64,000 bases of DNA from Acidobacteriota bacterium (GTDB lineage: Bacteria; Acidobacteriota; JAAYUB01): NCBI GenBank assembly GCA_018001935.1, contig JAGNHB010000012.1, positions 1 to 64,000 on the forward strand. Direction: 5' to 3'. This document shows positions 9,301 to 16,431 of the stretch, one piece after another. Under the pieces are notes generated by a model. That model saw nothing but the letters and a program-made list of their open reading frames with translations. It ran no database searches and had not been told where the DNA came from. Position 1 is the stretch's first letter. Each line of letters opens with the position of its first letter. A program made the position numbers and the translations under genes.

Positions 9301-12300
9301 GCGGTCCTGCTCCAGGTCCGGGTCGAGAAGGAACTGGAGGCCGACCTGTCGCTCCAGGACCTGTTCCGGCGCCCGGTGCTCGGCGACCTGGCGGCGTTCC
9401 TGGAGGGGTGTGCCCGGAAGGCCCAGGCGGCCGTCACCCCGGCGCCCGCCCAGCCCTTCTACCCCGCCACCCCCGCCCAGAAGCAGCTGTACATCCTCAG
9501 CCGGCTGAACGGGATCGACATCACCTACAACATCCCCCTCGTGGTCAGGCTGGAGGGCCGGCTCGACCGGAAACGCCTGGCCGACGCCTTCGAGGCCCTG
9601 GTGGACCGCCACGAGCCCCTCCGGACCTCCTTCGACCTCGTCGACGGGCACCCCGTCCAGATCGTCCACCCCAAGGCCCGCCTGAAACTGCTTTTCCAGG
9701 AAGCCGCCGAAAGCGAACTCGAATCCGTCATCCGGGGCTTCGTCCGGCCGTTCCAGCTGGAGAAGGCGCCCCTGCTGCGGGTCCTGCTGGTCTGCACCGG
9801 GCCGGAGCGCCACGTCCTGCTCTGCGACGTCCACCACATCGTCTTCGACGGCATCTCCATCGGGCCCTTCCTGAACGACCTGGCCGGGCTTTACGGGGGC
9901 CGTGCGTTGGCGGAGCCCCCGTTCCAGTTCAAGGATTACGTGGTCTGGCGGGAGTCGGCGGCCCAGGCGGAGCGCCTCCGCGGGAAGGAGGCTTACTGGC
10001 TGGAGACCTTCCGCAACCCGCCGGTCCTGGAGTTCCCTACCGACCGGCCGCGGAAGCAGGGCGCCGATTTCGCGGGCGGCGCCTGCGATTTCGTCATGGA
10101 CCCGCTCCTGGCCGGACGGGTCAAGACGCTGGCCCGGAAGAACCAGGCGACCCTGCACCATGTCCTCCTCGCCGCCCTCCAGGTCCTGGTCTCCCGGTAC
10201 ACGGGCGAAGACGACGTCGTGGTCGGGACCAGCATGGGCGGGCGGACCGTCCCCGGCACGGAGGACCTCGTCGGCATGTTCGTGAACACCCTGCCGGTCC
10301 GGACCCAGCCCCGGGACGAGGTTTCCTTCCGGGCCCTCCTGGGGGAGGTCCGGGAGACCATGCTCTCCATCTACGCCAACCAGGACGTGTCCATCGACCG
10401 CGTCTACGAGCAACTGAACATCAACCGGGGGCCGGGGCGCCACCCCCTCTTCGACATCAACCTGGTGCTGCAGAACATGGAACAGCCCCGTTTCGAGGCG
10501 GGCGGCCTGCGATGCGACGTCGCCCTGCACGAGACGGGCACCGCCAAGTTCGACATCAGCCTGACGGCCACGGAGTGCGCCAAAACCATCCGCTTCCACA
10601 TGGAGTATCGGCGGAACCTCTTCGATCCCGACACCATGGACCGCCTGGCCAAGCACTTTCTCCGCATCCTGGAGGAGGCGGCCGACGACCCGGACCGGCG
10701 GGTCCGGGACATCGAGATGCTCTACCCGGAGGAGAAGCGGTTCCTCCTGGAAGACCTCAACGACACCGCCGCCCCGCCGCCGCCGTTCGGGACCGTCTGC
10801 GAGGCCATCGCGGGGCACGCCCGGCGCGACCCGGACCACGTGGCCGTCGTGGACGGGCGGTCCCGGATGAGCTACGGGGAGCTGAACCGCCGGGCCGACC
10901 GGCTGGCCGTCCGCCTCCAGGCGGACGGCGTCGGCCGGGACGTCATCTGCGCCGTGGCCACCGACCGCTCCGCCGAGGCCGTCGTGGGCATGCTCGCCAT
11001 TCTGAAGGCCGGCGGCGCCTACGTGGGCGTCGACCCCGCCTACCCGGCCGACCGGATCCAGTTCATCCTGGAGGACACGGGCGCCCCCGTCGTGCTGGGC
11101 CGCCGGGAGACCCTCGAGCGCATCCCCGGCCCCTGCCGGCGGCTCGCCGTGGACGACGAGACGCTCCTCGAGGGGCCCGACGTCGCCCCCGAAGCGAAAA
11201 CGGAGCCGTCCGACCTGGCCTACGTCATCTTCACCTCGGGGTCCACCGGGATGCCCAAGGGCGTCATGATCGAGCACCGCTCCATGTGCAACTTCATCCA
11301 CTGGTACGCGAGCGAGCACCGCATCGACCCCGCCGGGCGCTGCGCCGAGTTCGCCGCCTTCAGCTTCGACGTCTCGGTGGTCCAGGTCTTCGCCCCGCTG
11401 GTGTCCGGCGCCGAGCTGCACATCATCCCGGAGGAGCTGCGCCTCTCCCCGCCCGAGCTGAACCGCTACTTCGAGGCCCAGGGCATCACCCACGCCCACT
11501 TCCCCACCCAGTTCGCGGAGCAGTTCATGCACATGGTGGACAACCACTCCCTGAGGCGCCTGGTGGTGGGCGGCGACGCCCTCAAGAACTACAAGCTGGG
11601 GCGCTTCACCCTGGTCAACGAGTACGGCCCGTCGGAGACCACCATGGCCTCCACCAGCACGGTGGTGGACCGCCTGCTGGAACGCGTGTCCATCGGCAAG
11701 CCGGTGGCCAACACCCGGGTCTACATCCTGAGCCGCAACGGGAGGCTCCAGCCCGTCGGCGTCCCCGGCGAGCTGTGCATCGCCGGGGCGGGGGTCTCCC
11801 GCGGGTACCTGCACCGGCCCGAGCTGACGGCCGAAAAATTCGTTGCCGACCCCTTCGTCCCGGGGGAGCGGATGTACCGGACCGGGGACCTCGCCCGGGT
11901 GATGCCCGACGGCAACCTGGACTTCATCGGGCGCCTGGACTTCCAGGTCAAGATCCGGGGCTACCGCGTCGAGCTGGGGGAGATCGAGAAGCGCCTCGCC
12001 GCCGGTGCGGGGATCCGGGAGTGCGTCGTGGCCGCGAAGCAGGACCCCGGCGGCGGGAAGTTCCTCTGCGCCTACTACACGGCCGACGAGACGATCCCGC
12101 CCGAGAGCCTCAAGGCCCTCCTGTCGAAGGAGCTGCCGGAATACATGGTGCCCGCGTACTTCGTCCGCCTGGAGAAGCTGCCGCTGAACCGCAACGGGAA
12201 GGTGGAGCGCAAGGCCCTCCCGGACGTGGAGCTGACCGCGGTGGGCGACCACCAGGGCCCCGGCCCCCGGACCCCCGCGGAGCGCCTGGTCTTCGCCGCC

Positions 12301-14160
12301 TGGGAAAAGGTCTTCGGCTTCTCCGGCATCGGCGTCTTCGACAATTTCTTCCAGATCGGCGGCGACTCCCTCAAGGTCATCGCCCTCATGGCCGAGCTGC
12401 AGAGCCGCTTCGACGTCAACGCCGGCGACCTCTTCACCCACCAGACCATCGCGGAACAGGCGCAGAACCTGAAAGAGCTGACCGGGAGCGTGGGGGCGCG
12501 GCTGGCCCGGCTCCGGGAGGTGCTGGCCGCCCCGGACCTGTCCGCCGACCCCGCCATCCAGGCGGGGCTGGCCCTCTACCGGGAACGGATCCGGGAACTC
12601 GCGTCACTGGACCTGCAGACGCGTCGGGAGTACGCGCACGTCCTGCTGACCGGCGCCACCGGGACCCTGGGCGTCTACCTGCTCCGGGACCTCCTGCTGA
12701 CGACCGCCGCGCGGGTGACCGCCCTCGTTCGCGGCCCCTCCGACCCCGAGGCGAGGGAGCGCCTGGCAGCCAGGATGGTGCGCGCCTTCGGCCCGGCCAT
12801 CCGGGAAGCGCTGGACACCCGGCTGACCGTCCTGGCCGGGGACCTCCCCGCGGAGCGCCTGGGCCTGGCCGGGAACGTCTATCAGCGCCTGGCCGGCGAG
12901 GCGGACGCCGTCCTCCACGCCGCCGCCGACACCCGTCACCTCGGCGAGTACGCCGAGTTCCAGCGGGCCAACGTCCTCTCCACCCGGAACCTGATCCGGT
13001 TCGCCCGGGACGGCCGGCCCAAGGACCTCCACCACGTCTCCACCACCTCGGTCAGCATGGGGACTTACGCGGACCGGGACGCCGTCCTCTTCACCGAGTT
13101 CGACGCCGACCTCGGCCAGCGGACCGACCACGTCTACATCCGCTCCAAGCAGGAAGCGGAGAAAGCCGTCCTGGCGGCCCGTTCGGAGGGCCTCAGCGCC
13201 AGCATCTACCGGGCCGGCAACATCACCTTCGACTCCGGGACCGGGGCCCTCCAGGAGAACGTCGACGAGAACGCCTTCTTCCAGCAGGTGAAGGCCTACC
13301 TCATGCTCGGCGCCGTGCCGGACCGCTTCGACGAGCGCAACCTCTCCTTCGTCGACCAGACCAGCCGGGCGATCCTGGCCCTGTTCGACCGGCCGGCCCT
13401 CGCCAACCGGACGTTCCACATCGAGAACCCCCACCACGCGAAGCTGTCGGAGGTGCTGACCGCGGAAGCCCTGGGGCTCAACCTGCGGCGGCTCCCCCTG
13501 GAAACCTTCATCGACCTCGTGGTGGAACACTGCGAGCACAAGGGGTTCAGGGAACCGATCGAGCGGCTGCTGCTTCACCTCGGTTGGCTGGACCTGCTGT
13601 CGAAGGGCCCGGCCACGCCGGTCCTGCGCCCCACGGAGCTGACCGAGGCCGTCCTGGCCCGGGTTGGGTTCCATTGGCCGCGGGTGGAACCGGGCGGGAT
13701 GGCCCGCATGATCCGGCACGCCTTACGGGAGCGGATCGGGTTCCTGGGCGGCGTGCCGGCCTTCACCACGCTGGACGGGGAGATCCTGGCGAAGCTGGCG
13801 GCCCGCCTTCGGCCGGAGCACGGGGCCGACGACACGGAGATCCTCTGGGAGGGCGAACCCAACACGCGGGTCTTCATCCTCGCCGACGGAAACGTGGAAA
13901 TCAGCAAGCGGTCGCACGACGGCTGGATCGGGACGATGTACGTCGCCGGTCCCGGGGCGCTGCTGGGCCTGGAAAACCTGCCCGGGAACGGGAGCGCCCG
14001 CCGGACGGCGGAACCCGTGGGCGAGGCCTTCCTGCTGAGCCTGGAGGTGGACGACCTGCGCCGCCTGATCCGGGAGCACCCGGAGATCACCCTGGGACTG
14101 TTGCGGGAACTGAGCGGCACCATCGACCGCCTGGAGACGCTCAACCTCGCCATGGCGTGA
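6340..14160 (+). CDS. Nonribosomal peptide synthetase, C-A-T-C-A-T-reductase with C-terminal cyclic-nucleotide-binding domain
   Basis: The 2,606-residue product starts at an ATG preceded by GGGAGGCGAC, preferred over the GTG at 6310. Module 1: condensation (HHIVADG, 136-142), adenylation (YTSGSTGTPKG from about 606), carrier (GGDSL, Ser985). Module 2: condensation (HHIVFDG, 1165-1171), adenylation (TSGSTGMPKG from 1632), carrier (Ser2010). A NAD(P)H thioester reductase follows (GATGTLG 2105-2111; Tyr2266 and Lys2270). Residues about 2468-2606 form a Crp-type cyclic-nucleotide-binding fold (ILWEGEPNTRVFILADGNVE, then LLGLENL and RRTAEP at the phosphate cassette). Both A domains keep the pocket Asp for alpha-amino acids. 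Hand-aligned codes are D-V-A-F-H-A-G-V-Y-K and D-V-V-H-V-G-E-M-A-K; I assign no substrates. A reductively released N-capped dipeptide aldehyde or derived cyclic product is inferred. Confidence 0.93.
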   Translation: MTTPATRFSLSHAEKRIYLTERLHPGSTMWNLPYLVRFHENVEEDLLVEAIRRVVRANPGLRLRFTEVDGEIRQYVSDDGEIAVERLNLGAGGETDLQAWVDRAIRTPFAFFDRPLYRFALLRLANGQHAFYYCLHHIVADGGSCALVVEQVMAAYRALRAGQPDPAEPRPSFLDVLDAERAYLASPQCAEDGAYWHGLFPDLPDPIDLTGRPETDNLEIRRVRHEFSGRLTEKIHAFCADRQTSPFRLVLAALAAVLGRETQHDDLAVGTATLNRYPEAMEKAVGMFVSSVPIRLRPAPEAGIDDLLGQVREAFHGIRRHDRYPYDRFISEIRDRLGESPNLMDVTLVQYMRADLGEHTQIEFLCPSNSLNTLTIYLDYGVRGVRNQPVRIMADFRADRLTRERTLALLEHLETLLSDAMDRPGEKLHRLQLLSGMERHRVLAEFNSARQAYPENATVHELIERQVLRTPNQTALVYRNQRMTYAELNRSANRLARALQARGACQGGFVGILAERSIEIIVAQLATLKSGAAVMPIDAKYPADRVRFMLEDSQAPVLLTQQAFLGRLDIPPGTAALDLDDPALFQGDDTDLPVAAAADDLFALIYTSGSTGTPKGVMLEHRSMVNFITWFAEVAGITETDQVSKHTSFSFDVSNAEIYPALIRGATLHIIPDDIRLSLNHLNDYFEKNRIGIAFFTTQLGEQFMDLIDNRSLRLLHVAGEKLRIYRKRGYQLLNGYGPTECSVYTTFFPVDRDYENIPIGKPLPNYRVFILDRHGNPQPVGAPGELCVGGVALARGYLNRPEKTAEVFVDNPVLPGQRMYRTGDLACWLPDGNIQYLGRMDRQVKLRGFRIELGEVEQAFLAQPGIREAAVVDRKDANGRIFLCAYVTAPTRLDLEALRRELGKTLPEFMIPARFMQLDAMPINPNGKIDRKRLPEPEPEDRGRSEFKPPRTPMEKALARLWQEVLHLESVGVHDEFFHIGGDSLKAVLLQVRVEKELEADLSLQDLFRRPVLGDLAAFLEGCARKAQAAVTPAPAQPFYPATPAQKQLYILSRLNGIDITYNIPLVVRLEGRLDRKRLADAFEALVDRHEPLRTSFDLVDGHPVQIVHPKARLKLLFQEAAESELESVIRGFVRPFQLEKAPLLRVLLVCTGPERHVLLCDVHHIVFDGISIGPFLNDLAGLYGGRALAEPPFQFKDYVVWRESAAQAERLRGKEAYWLETFRNPPVLEFPTDRPRKQGADFAGGACDFVMDPLLAGRVKTLARKNQATLHHVLLAALQVLVSRYTGEDDVVVGTSMGGRTVPGTEDLVGMFVNTLPVRTQPRDEVSFRALLGEVRETMLSIYANQDVSIDRVYEQLNINRGPGRHPLFDINLVLQNMEQPRFEAGGLRCDVALHETGTAKFDISLTATECAKTIRFHMEYRRNLFDPDTMDRLAKHFLRILEEAADDPDRRVRDIEMLYPEEKRFLLEDLNDTAAPPPPFGTVCEAIAGHARRDPDHVAVVDGRSRMSYGELNRRADRLAVRLQADGVGRDVICAVATDRSAEAVVGMLAILKAGGAYVGVDPAYPADRIQFILEDTGAPVVLGRRETLERIPGPCRRLAVDDETLLEGPDVAPEAKTEPSDLAYVIFTSGSTGMPKGVMIEHRSMCNFIHWYASEHRIDPAGRCAEFAAFSFDVSVVQVFAPLVSGAELHIIPEELRLSPPELNRYFEAQGITHAHFPTQFAEQFMHMVDNHSLRRLVVGGDALKNYKLGRFTLVNEYGPSETTMASTSTVVDRLLERVSIGKPVANTRVYILSRNGRLQPVGVPGELCIAGAGVSRGYLHRPELTAEKFVADPFVPGERMYRTGDLARVMPDGNLDFIGRLDFQVKIRGYRVELGEIEKRLAAGAGIRECVVAAKQDPGGGKFLCAYYTADETIPPESLKALLSKELPEYMVPAYFVRLEKLPLNRNGKVERKALPDVELTAVGDHQGPGPRTPAERLVFAAWEKVFGFSGIGVFDNFFQIGGDSLKVIALMAELQSRFDVNAGDLFTHQTIAEQAQNLKELTGSVGARLARLREVLAAPDLSADPAIQAGLALYRERIRELASLDLQTRREYAHVLLTGATGTLGVYLLRDLLLTTAARVTALVRGPSDPEARERLAARMVRAFGPAIREALDTRLTVLAGDLPAERLGLAGNVYQRLAGEADAVLHAAADTRHLGEYAEFQRANVLSTRNLIRFARDGRPKDLHHVSTTSVSMGTYADRDAVLFTEFDADLGQRTDHVYIRSKQEAEKAVLAARSEGLSASIYRAGNITFDSGTGALQENVDENAFFQQVKAYLMLGAVPDRFDERNLSFVDQTSRAILALFDRPALANRTFHIENPHHAKLSEVLTAEALGLNLRRLPLETFIDLVVEHCEHKGFREPIERLLLHLGWLDLLSKGPATPVLRPTELTEAVLARVGFHWPRVEPGGMARMIRHALRERIGFLGGVPAFTTLDGEILAKLAARLRPEHGADDTEILWEGEPNTRVFILADGNVEISKRSHDGWIGTMYVAGPGALLGLENLPGNGSARRTAEPVGEAFLLSLEVDDLRRLIREHPEITLGLLRELSGTIDRLETLNLAMA

Positions 14161-14189
14161 CGGCCGCCGCCGCGGGGGGGCGCTCTCCC

Positions 14190-14210
14190 CCCGCGGACAG
14201 CGGGTTTTTT
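14190..14210 (+). terminator. Intrinsic terminator after the NRPS gene
   Basis: A cccgc/gcggg stem with a 5-base loop is followed directly by six T residues, 29 bp after the NRPS stop. A longer overlapping palindrome (ccgcggggg/cccccgcgg, 14170-14196) may compete with it. Confidence 0.6.
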
Positions 14211-14237
14211 CCTGTTGCCTTCCCGGGTGACGATTGG

Positions 14238-14330
14238 TTGACGGGTTCGCAAAAAGTCGGAAAACGAGCGGGAACGGGTGTGCAAGACGCTTGTTTGAGC
14301 CATCACCCGGAGGGTGAGGGTACTCGTTGC
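14238..14330. repeat. Dispersed intergenic element, copy 1
   Basis: This roughly 93-bp stretch begins TTGACGGGTTCGCAAAAAG and ends with GAGCCATCACCCGGAGGGTG and GGGTACTCGTTG. It aligns along its whole length with 56874-56968 despite many substitutions. Its terminal module also resembles the pair of units at 44608-44665. It contains no gene. Confidence 0.7.
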
Positions 14331-14380
14331 GGGACCGTCATCGGTTGACTTTCGGCGCGGTAAGGGGATACCTTCCGGCT

Positions 14381-14950
14381 ATGAACACGGACCCGATGGA
14401 AAACGATGGCCTTCCCACCTCCGTGATCGAGGCGATCCGGTTGATGCTGCGGGCCGGGCGGCCGGTGACGGTCCGGATCGCCGGGACCAGCATGGCGCCG
14501 CTCATCCGCGAGGGCGACCGGGCCGTGGTGGTCCCGCTGGAAGGGCGCGCCCCGCGGCGGGGCGACCCCGTCCTGTTCTTTTCGGGGGCGATCCTGGTGG
14601 TTCACCGGGCCCTGCGGGTGAGGCGGCGGGCCGGGGAGTGGGTCGTGCTCCAGAAGGGGGACGCGGTGTCCACCGGCGGGTGGGTCCCCCTGTCCCGGGT
14701 TCTGGGCCGGGTGGCGGCGGTCCTGCGGCCCGACGGGTCGTGCCTCGACCTGGAACGCCGGGCGTCCCGATGGCGCGCCCGGGTGGCGGCGCTGGCGGAC
14801 CGGGCCTGGCTCCGCCTCACCCGGCGCCCCGACGGCAGGCTCCGCGCGGGCCTCGGCCGTGTCCCGGGCCCCGTGCGCCACAAGGTCCAGCGCGGCGTGG
14901 GCTGGGGCCTCCGTACCCTCTACGGTCACCCCCCCCGCCCGAAACGCTAG
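14381..14950 (+). CDS. S24/S26-family peptidase, SipW/ER signal-peptidase-like
   Basis: The 189-residue product has GTSMAPLIREGD (Ser37), VVHRAL (His75) and LQKGDAV (Asp94). These match the Ser, His and Asp boxes of SipW/ER-type (S26B) signal peptidases. No N-terminal membrane segment is visible and the last 80 or so residues are Arg-rich, so it is not an ordinary leader peptidase. Stand-alone S24/S26 proteins of this kind are often found beside peptide natural-product loci. It lies 220 bp after the NRPS, with a terminator between, so it is probably transcribed separately. A weak promoter candidate (TTGACT at 14345, GATACC 16 bp later) would give an almost leaderless transcript. The substrate is unknown. 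Confidence 0.75.
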   Translation: MNTDPMENDGLPTSVIEAIRLMLRAGRPVTVRIAGTSMAPLIREGDRAVVVPLEGRAPRRGDPVLFFSGAILVVHRALRVRRRAGEWVVLQKGDAVSTGGWVPLSRVLGRVAAVLRPDGSCLDLERRASRWRARVAALADRAWLRLTRRPDGRLRAGLGRVPGPVRHKVQRGVGWGLRTLYGHPPRPKR

Positions 14951-15086
14951 TTCGTACGCGTCGTCCCGACGCGGCCCCCCCCGGTTCGTACGCGTCGTCC
15001 CGACGCGGATCCCCCCGGTTCGTACGCGTCGTCCCGACGCGGCCCCCCCCGGTTCGTACGCGTCGTCCCGACGCGGATCCCCCCGC
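14951..15086. repeat. Four-copy 34-bp palindromic tandem array
   Basis: Four units start at 14951, 14985, 15019 and 15053. Each begins TTCGTACGCGTCGTCCCGAC and contains a 7-bp inverted repeat (CGCGTCG tcc CGACGCG). Units 1 and 3 continue with GGCCCC, units 2 and 4 with GGATCC, so the array is really two copies of a 68-bp dimer. The array begins right at the stop codon of the peptidase gene. Confidence 0.9.
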
Positions 15087-15148
15087 CCCTTCTCTCCCCC
15101 CCGAAGCCGGTCAACCCGTCCCGTTCCCCCGCTTCCCCACCATTTTGC

Positions 15149-15177
15149 TTGAAAAGCCCCGCCCGTTTGGGTAATCT
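15149..15177 (+). promoter_or_regulatory. Sigma70-type promoter of the HMG-CoA-lyase-type gene
   Basis: TTGAAA (15149-15154), a 17-bp spacer and TAATCT (15172-15177). The predicted leader of about 90 nt starts with a strong hairpin (cccgcgg/ccgcggg, 15188-15207). Confidence 0.5.
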
Positions 15178-15273
15178 CGGTGCTCACCCGCGGAATCCCC
15201 CGCGGGCCGTGACGGGCGCCGCAACGGGGCCCCGGAGGGGGCGCCGGATCCCAACCGGAGGAGAGAGAACACC

Positions 15274-16185
15274 ATGACCGACATCCGCATCCACGAGGTC
15301 GGCCTGCGGGACGGCCTGCAGATCGAGAAGCAGACGGTGCCCCTGGAGCGCAAGATCGCCTGGGCGGACGGCCTGGCCCGGGCCGGGATCGACATCGTCC
15401 AGCTCGGGTCCTTCGTCAACCCCGAGAAGGTGCCCACCATGGCCGACACCGACGCCTTCTTCCGGCACTACCTGCAGCCGGGGAACCGGCCGGCCGGCGT
15501 GGTCCTCTCCGGCCTGGTGCTCAACGAGCGCGGACTCGACCGGGGCATGGAGTGCGGCGTCGACCTGTTCTGCATGGGCGTCTCCGCCAGCGAGACCCAC
15601 TCCCGCAAGAACACCGGCAAGGGCACCGACGAGGCCCTGGACGCCATCCTCGCCATGGCCCGCAAGGCCCTGGACGCCGGGAAGCGGGTCCAGGCCTCCG
15701 TCCAGTCCGCCTTTGGCTGCGGCTTCGAGGGCCCCGTCCCCGCCGGGCGGGTGCTGGGCCTCGTGAAGCGCTACCTCGAGGCGGGCGTGCGCAACATCAG
15801 CCTGGCGGACACCGCCGGCCACGCCAACCCGAAGCAGGTGGAGGAGCTGTACGGCGCCGTCCGGGAACTCGACCCCGGCGTCGAGATGGCCTGCCACTTC
15901 CACAACACCTTCGGCCTCGGCCTGGCCAACTGCTGGGCGGCGTACAAGGGCGGCGTGACGTACTTCGAGTCGGCCTTCGGCGGCCTGGGCGGCTGCCCCT
16001 TCACCAAGGTGGCGGCGGGGAACGTCTGCACCGAGGACCTGGTCCACTCGCTGCAGCGGATGGGGATGCGCACGGACCTCGACCTGGACGGCCTCGTCGC
16101 CGTGGCCCGGGACGTGGCCGCCTTCTTCGAGCGGGAGCTGCCGGGGTTCATCCTCAAGGCCGGCTCGCTGGTCCGCAAATCCTGA
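15274..16185 (+). CDS. Hydroxymethylglutaryl-CoA lyase family protein
   Basis: The 303-residue product begins at an ATG preceded by GGAGGAGAGAG. It has the DRE-TIM metallolyase signature EVGLRDGLQIE near the N-terminus, CHFHNTFGLGLAN with the metal-binding His pair, and GLGGCPFTKVAAGNVCTEDL carrying the catalytic cysteine of HMG-CoA lyases. The length matches the family. HMG-CoA lyase cleaves 3-hydroxy-3-methylglutaryl-CoA to acetyl-CoA and acetoacetate in leucine breakdown. Its partner 246 bp downstream is a class III CoA-transferase, so an acyl-CoA degradation or activation route is likely. The substrate could be another 3-hydroxyacyl-CoA. Confidence 0.88.
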   Translation: MTDIRIHEVGLRDGLQIEKQTVPLERKIAWADGLARAGIDIVQLGSFVNPEKVPTMADTDAFFRHYLQPGNRPAGVVLSGLVLNERGLDRGMECGVDLFCMGVSASETHSRKNTGKGTDEALDAILAMARKALDAGKRVQASVQSAFGCGFEGPVPAGRVLGLVKRYLEAGVRNISLADTAGHANPKQVEELYGAVRELDPGVEMACHFHNTFGLGLANCWAAYKGGVTYFESAFGGLGGCPFTKVAAGNVCTEDLVHSLQRMGMRTDLDLDGLVAVARDVAAFFERELPGFILKAGSLVRKS

Positions 16186-16249
16186 CGGTCCCGCGAAGCG
16201 CCGCGAGAAGGCAATGGCCCGCGAATGACGGGAATCGGGAAATGACAAT

Positions 16250-16370
16250 CGATGACCCCGCAAAAAGTCTTTTACAGCCCGCGAATCACGCGAACGCACG
16301 CGAATCGGAGTCCAGCAAACAAAAGAGATTATTCGTGTAATATTCGCGTACATTCGCGTCATTCGCGGGA
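16250..16370. repeat. Short-period repeat block, inverted pair
   Basis: The left arm (about 16278-16306) carries repeated CGCGAA words and the right arm (about 16330-16370) carries repeated TTCGCG words at 10-11 bp spacing. Together they form an imperfect inverted repeat around a short core. It lies between two co-oriented genes and encodes nothing. Confidence 0.6.
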
Positions 16371-16431
16371 AGCTTCCCTTCGCGGCTTCTCGCGGGGCCG
16401 CAAGACATAATTCGTTACAAGGAGTTGTCCG

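Larger units (their letters stand above)
14951..15273. other. Intergenic stretch with repeat array and promoter of the lyase gene
   Basis: There is no gene in these 323 bp. It holds the four-copy 34-bp array, a sigma70-type promoter at 15149-15177 and a hairpin in the predicted leader of the next gene. Confidence 0.7.

Noticed and set aside
6364-12441. A 2,025-codon open frame antisense to the NRPS
   Set aside because: Composition is typical of an antisense shadow in high-GC DNA; the NRPS motifs fully explain the region.
6291-14348. A 2,685-codon open frame in a second plus-strand frame of the NRPS region
   Set aside because: Pro/Arg-rich shadow frame without domain motifs.
14951-15086. CRISPR array
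   Set aside because: Units are contiguous with no unique spacers, and no cas genes are present.
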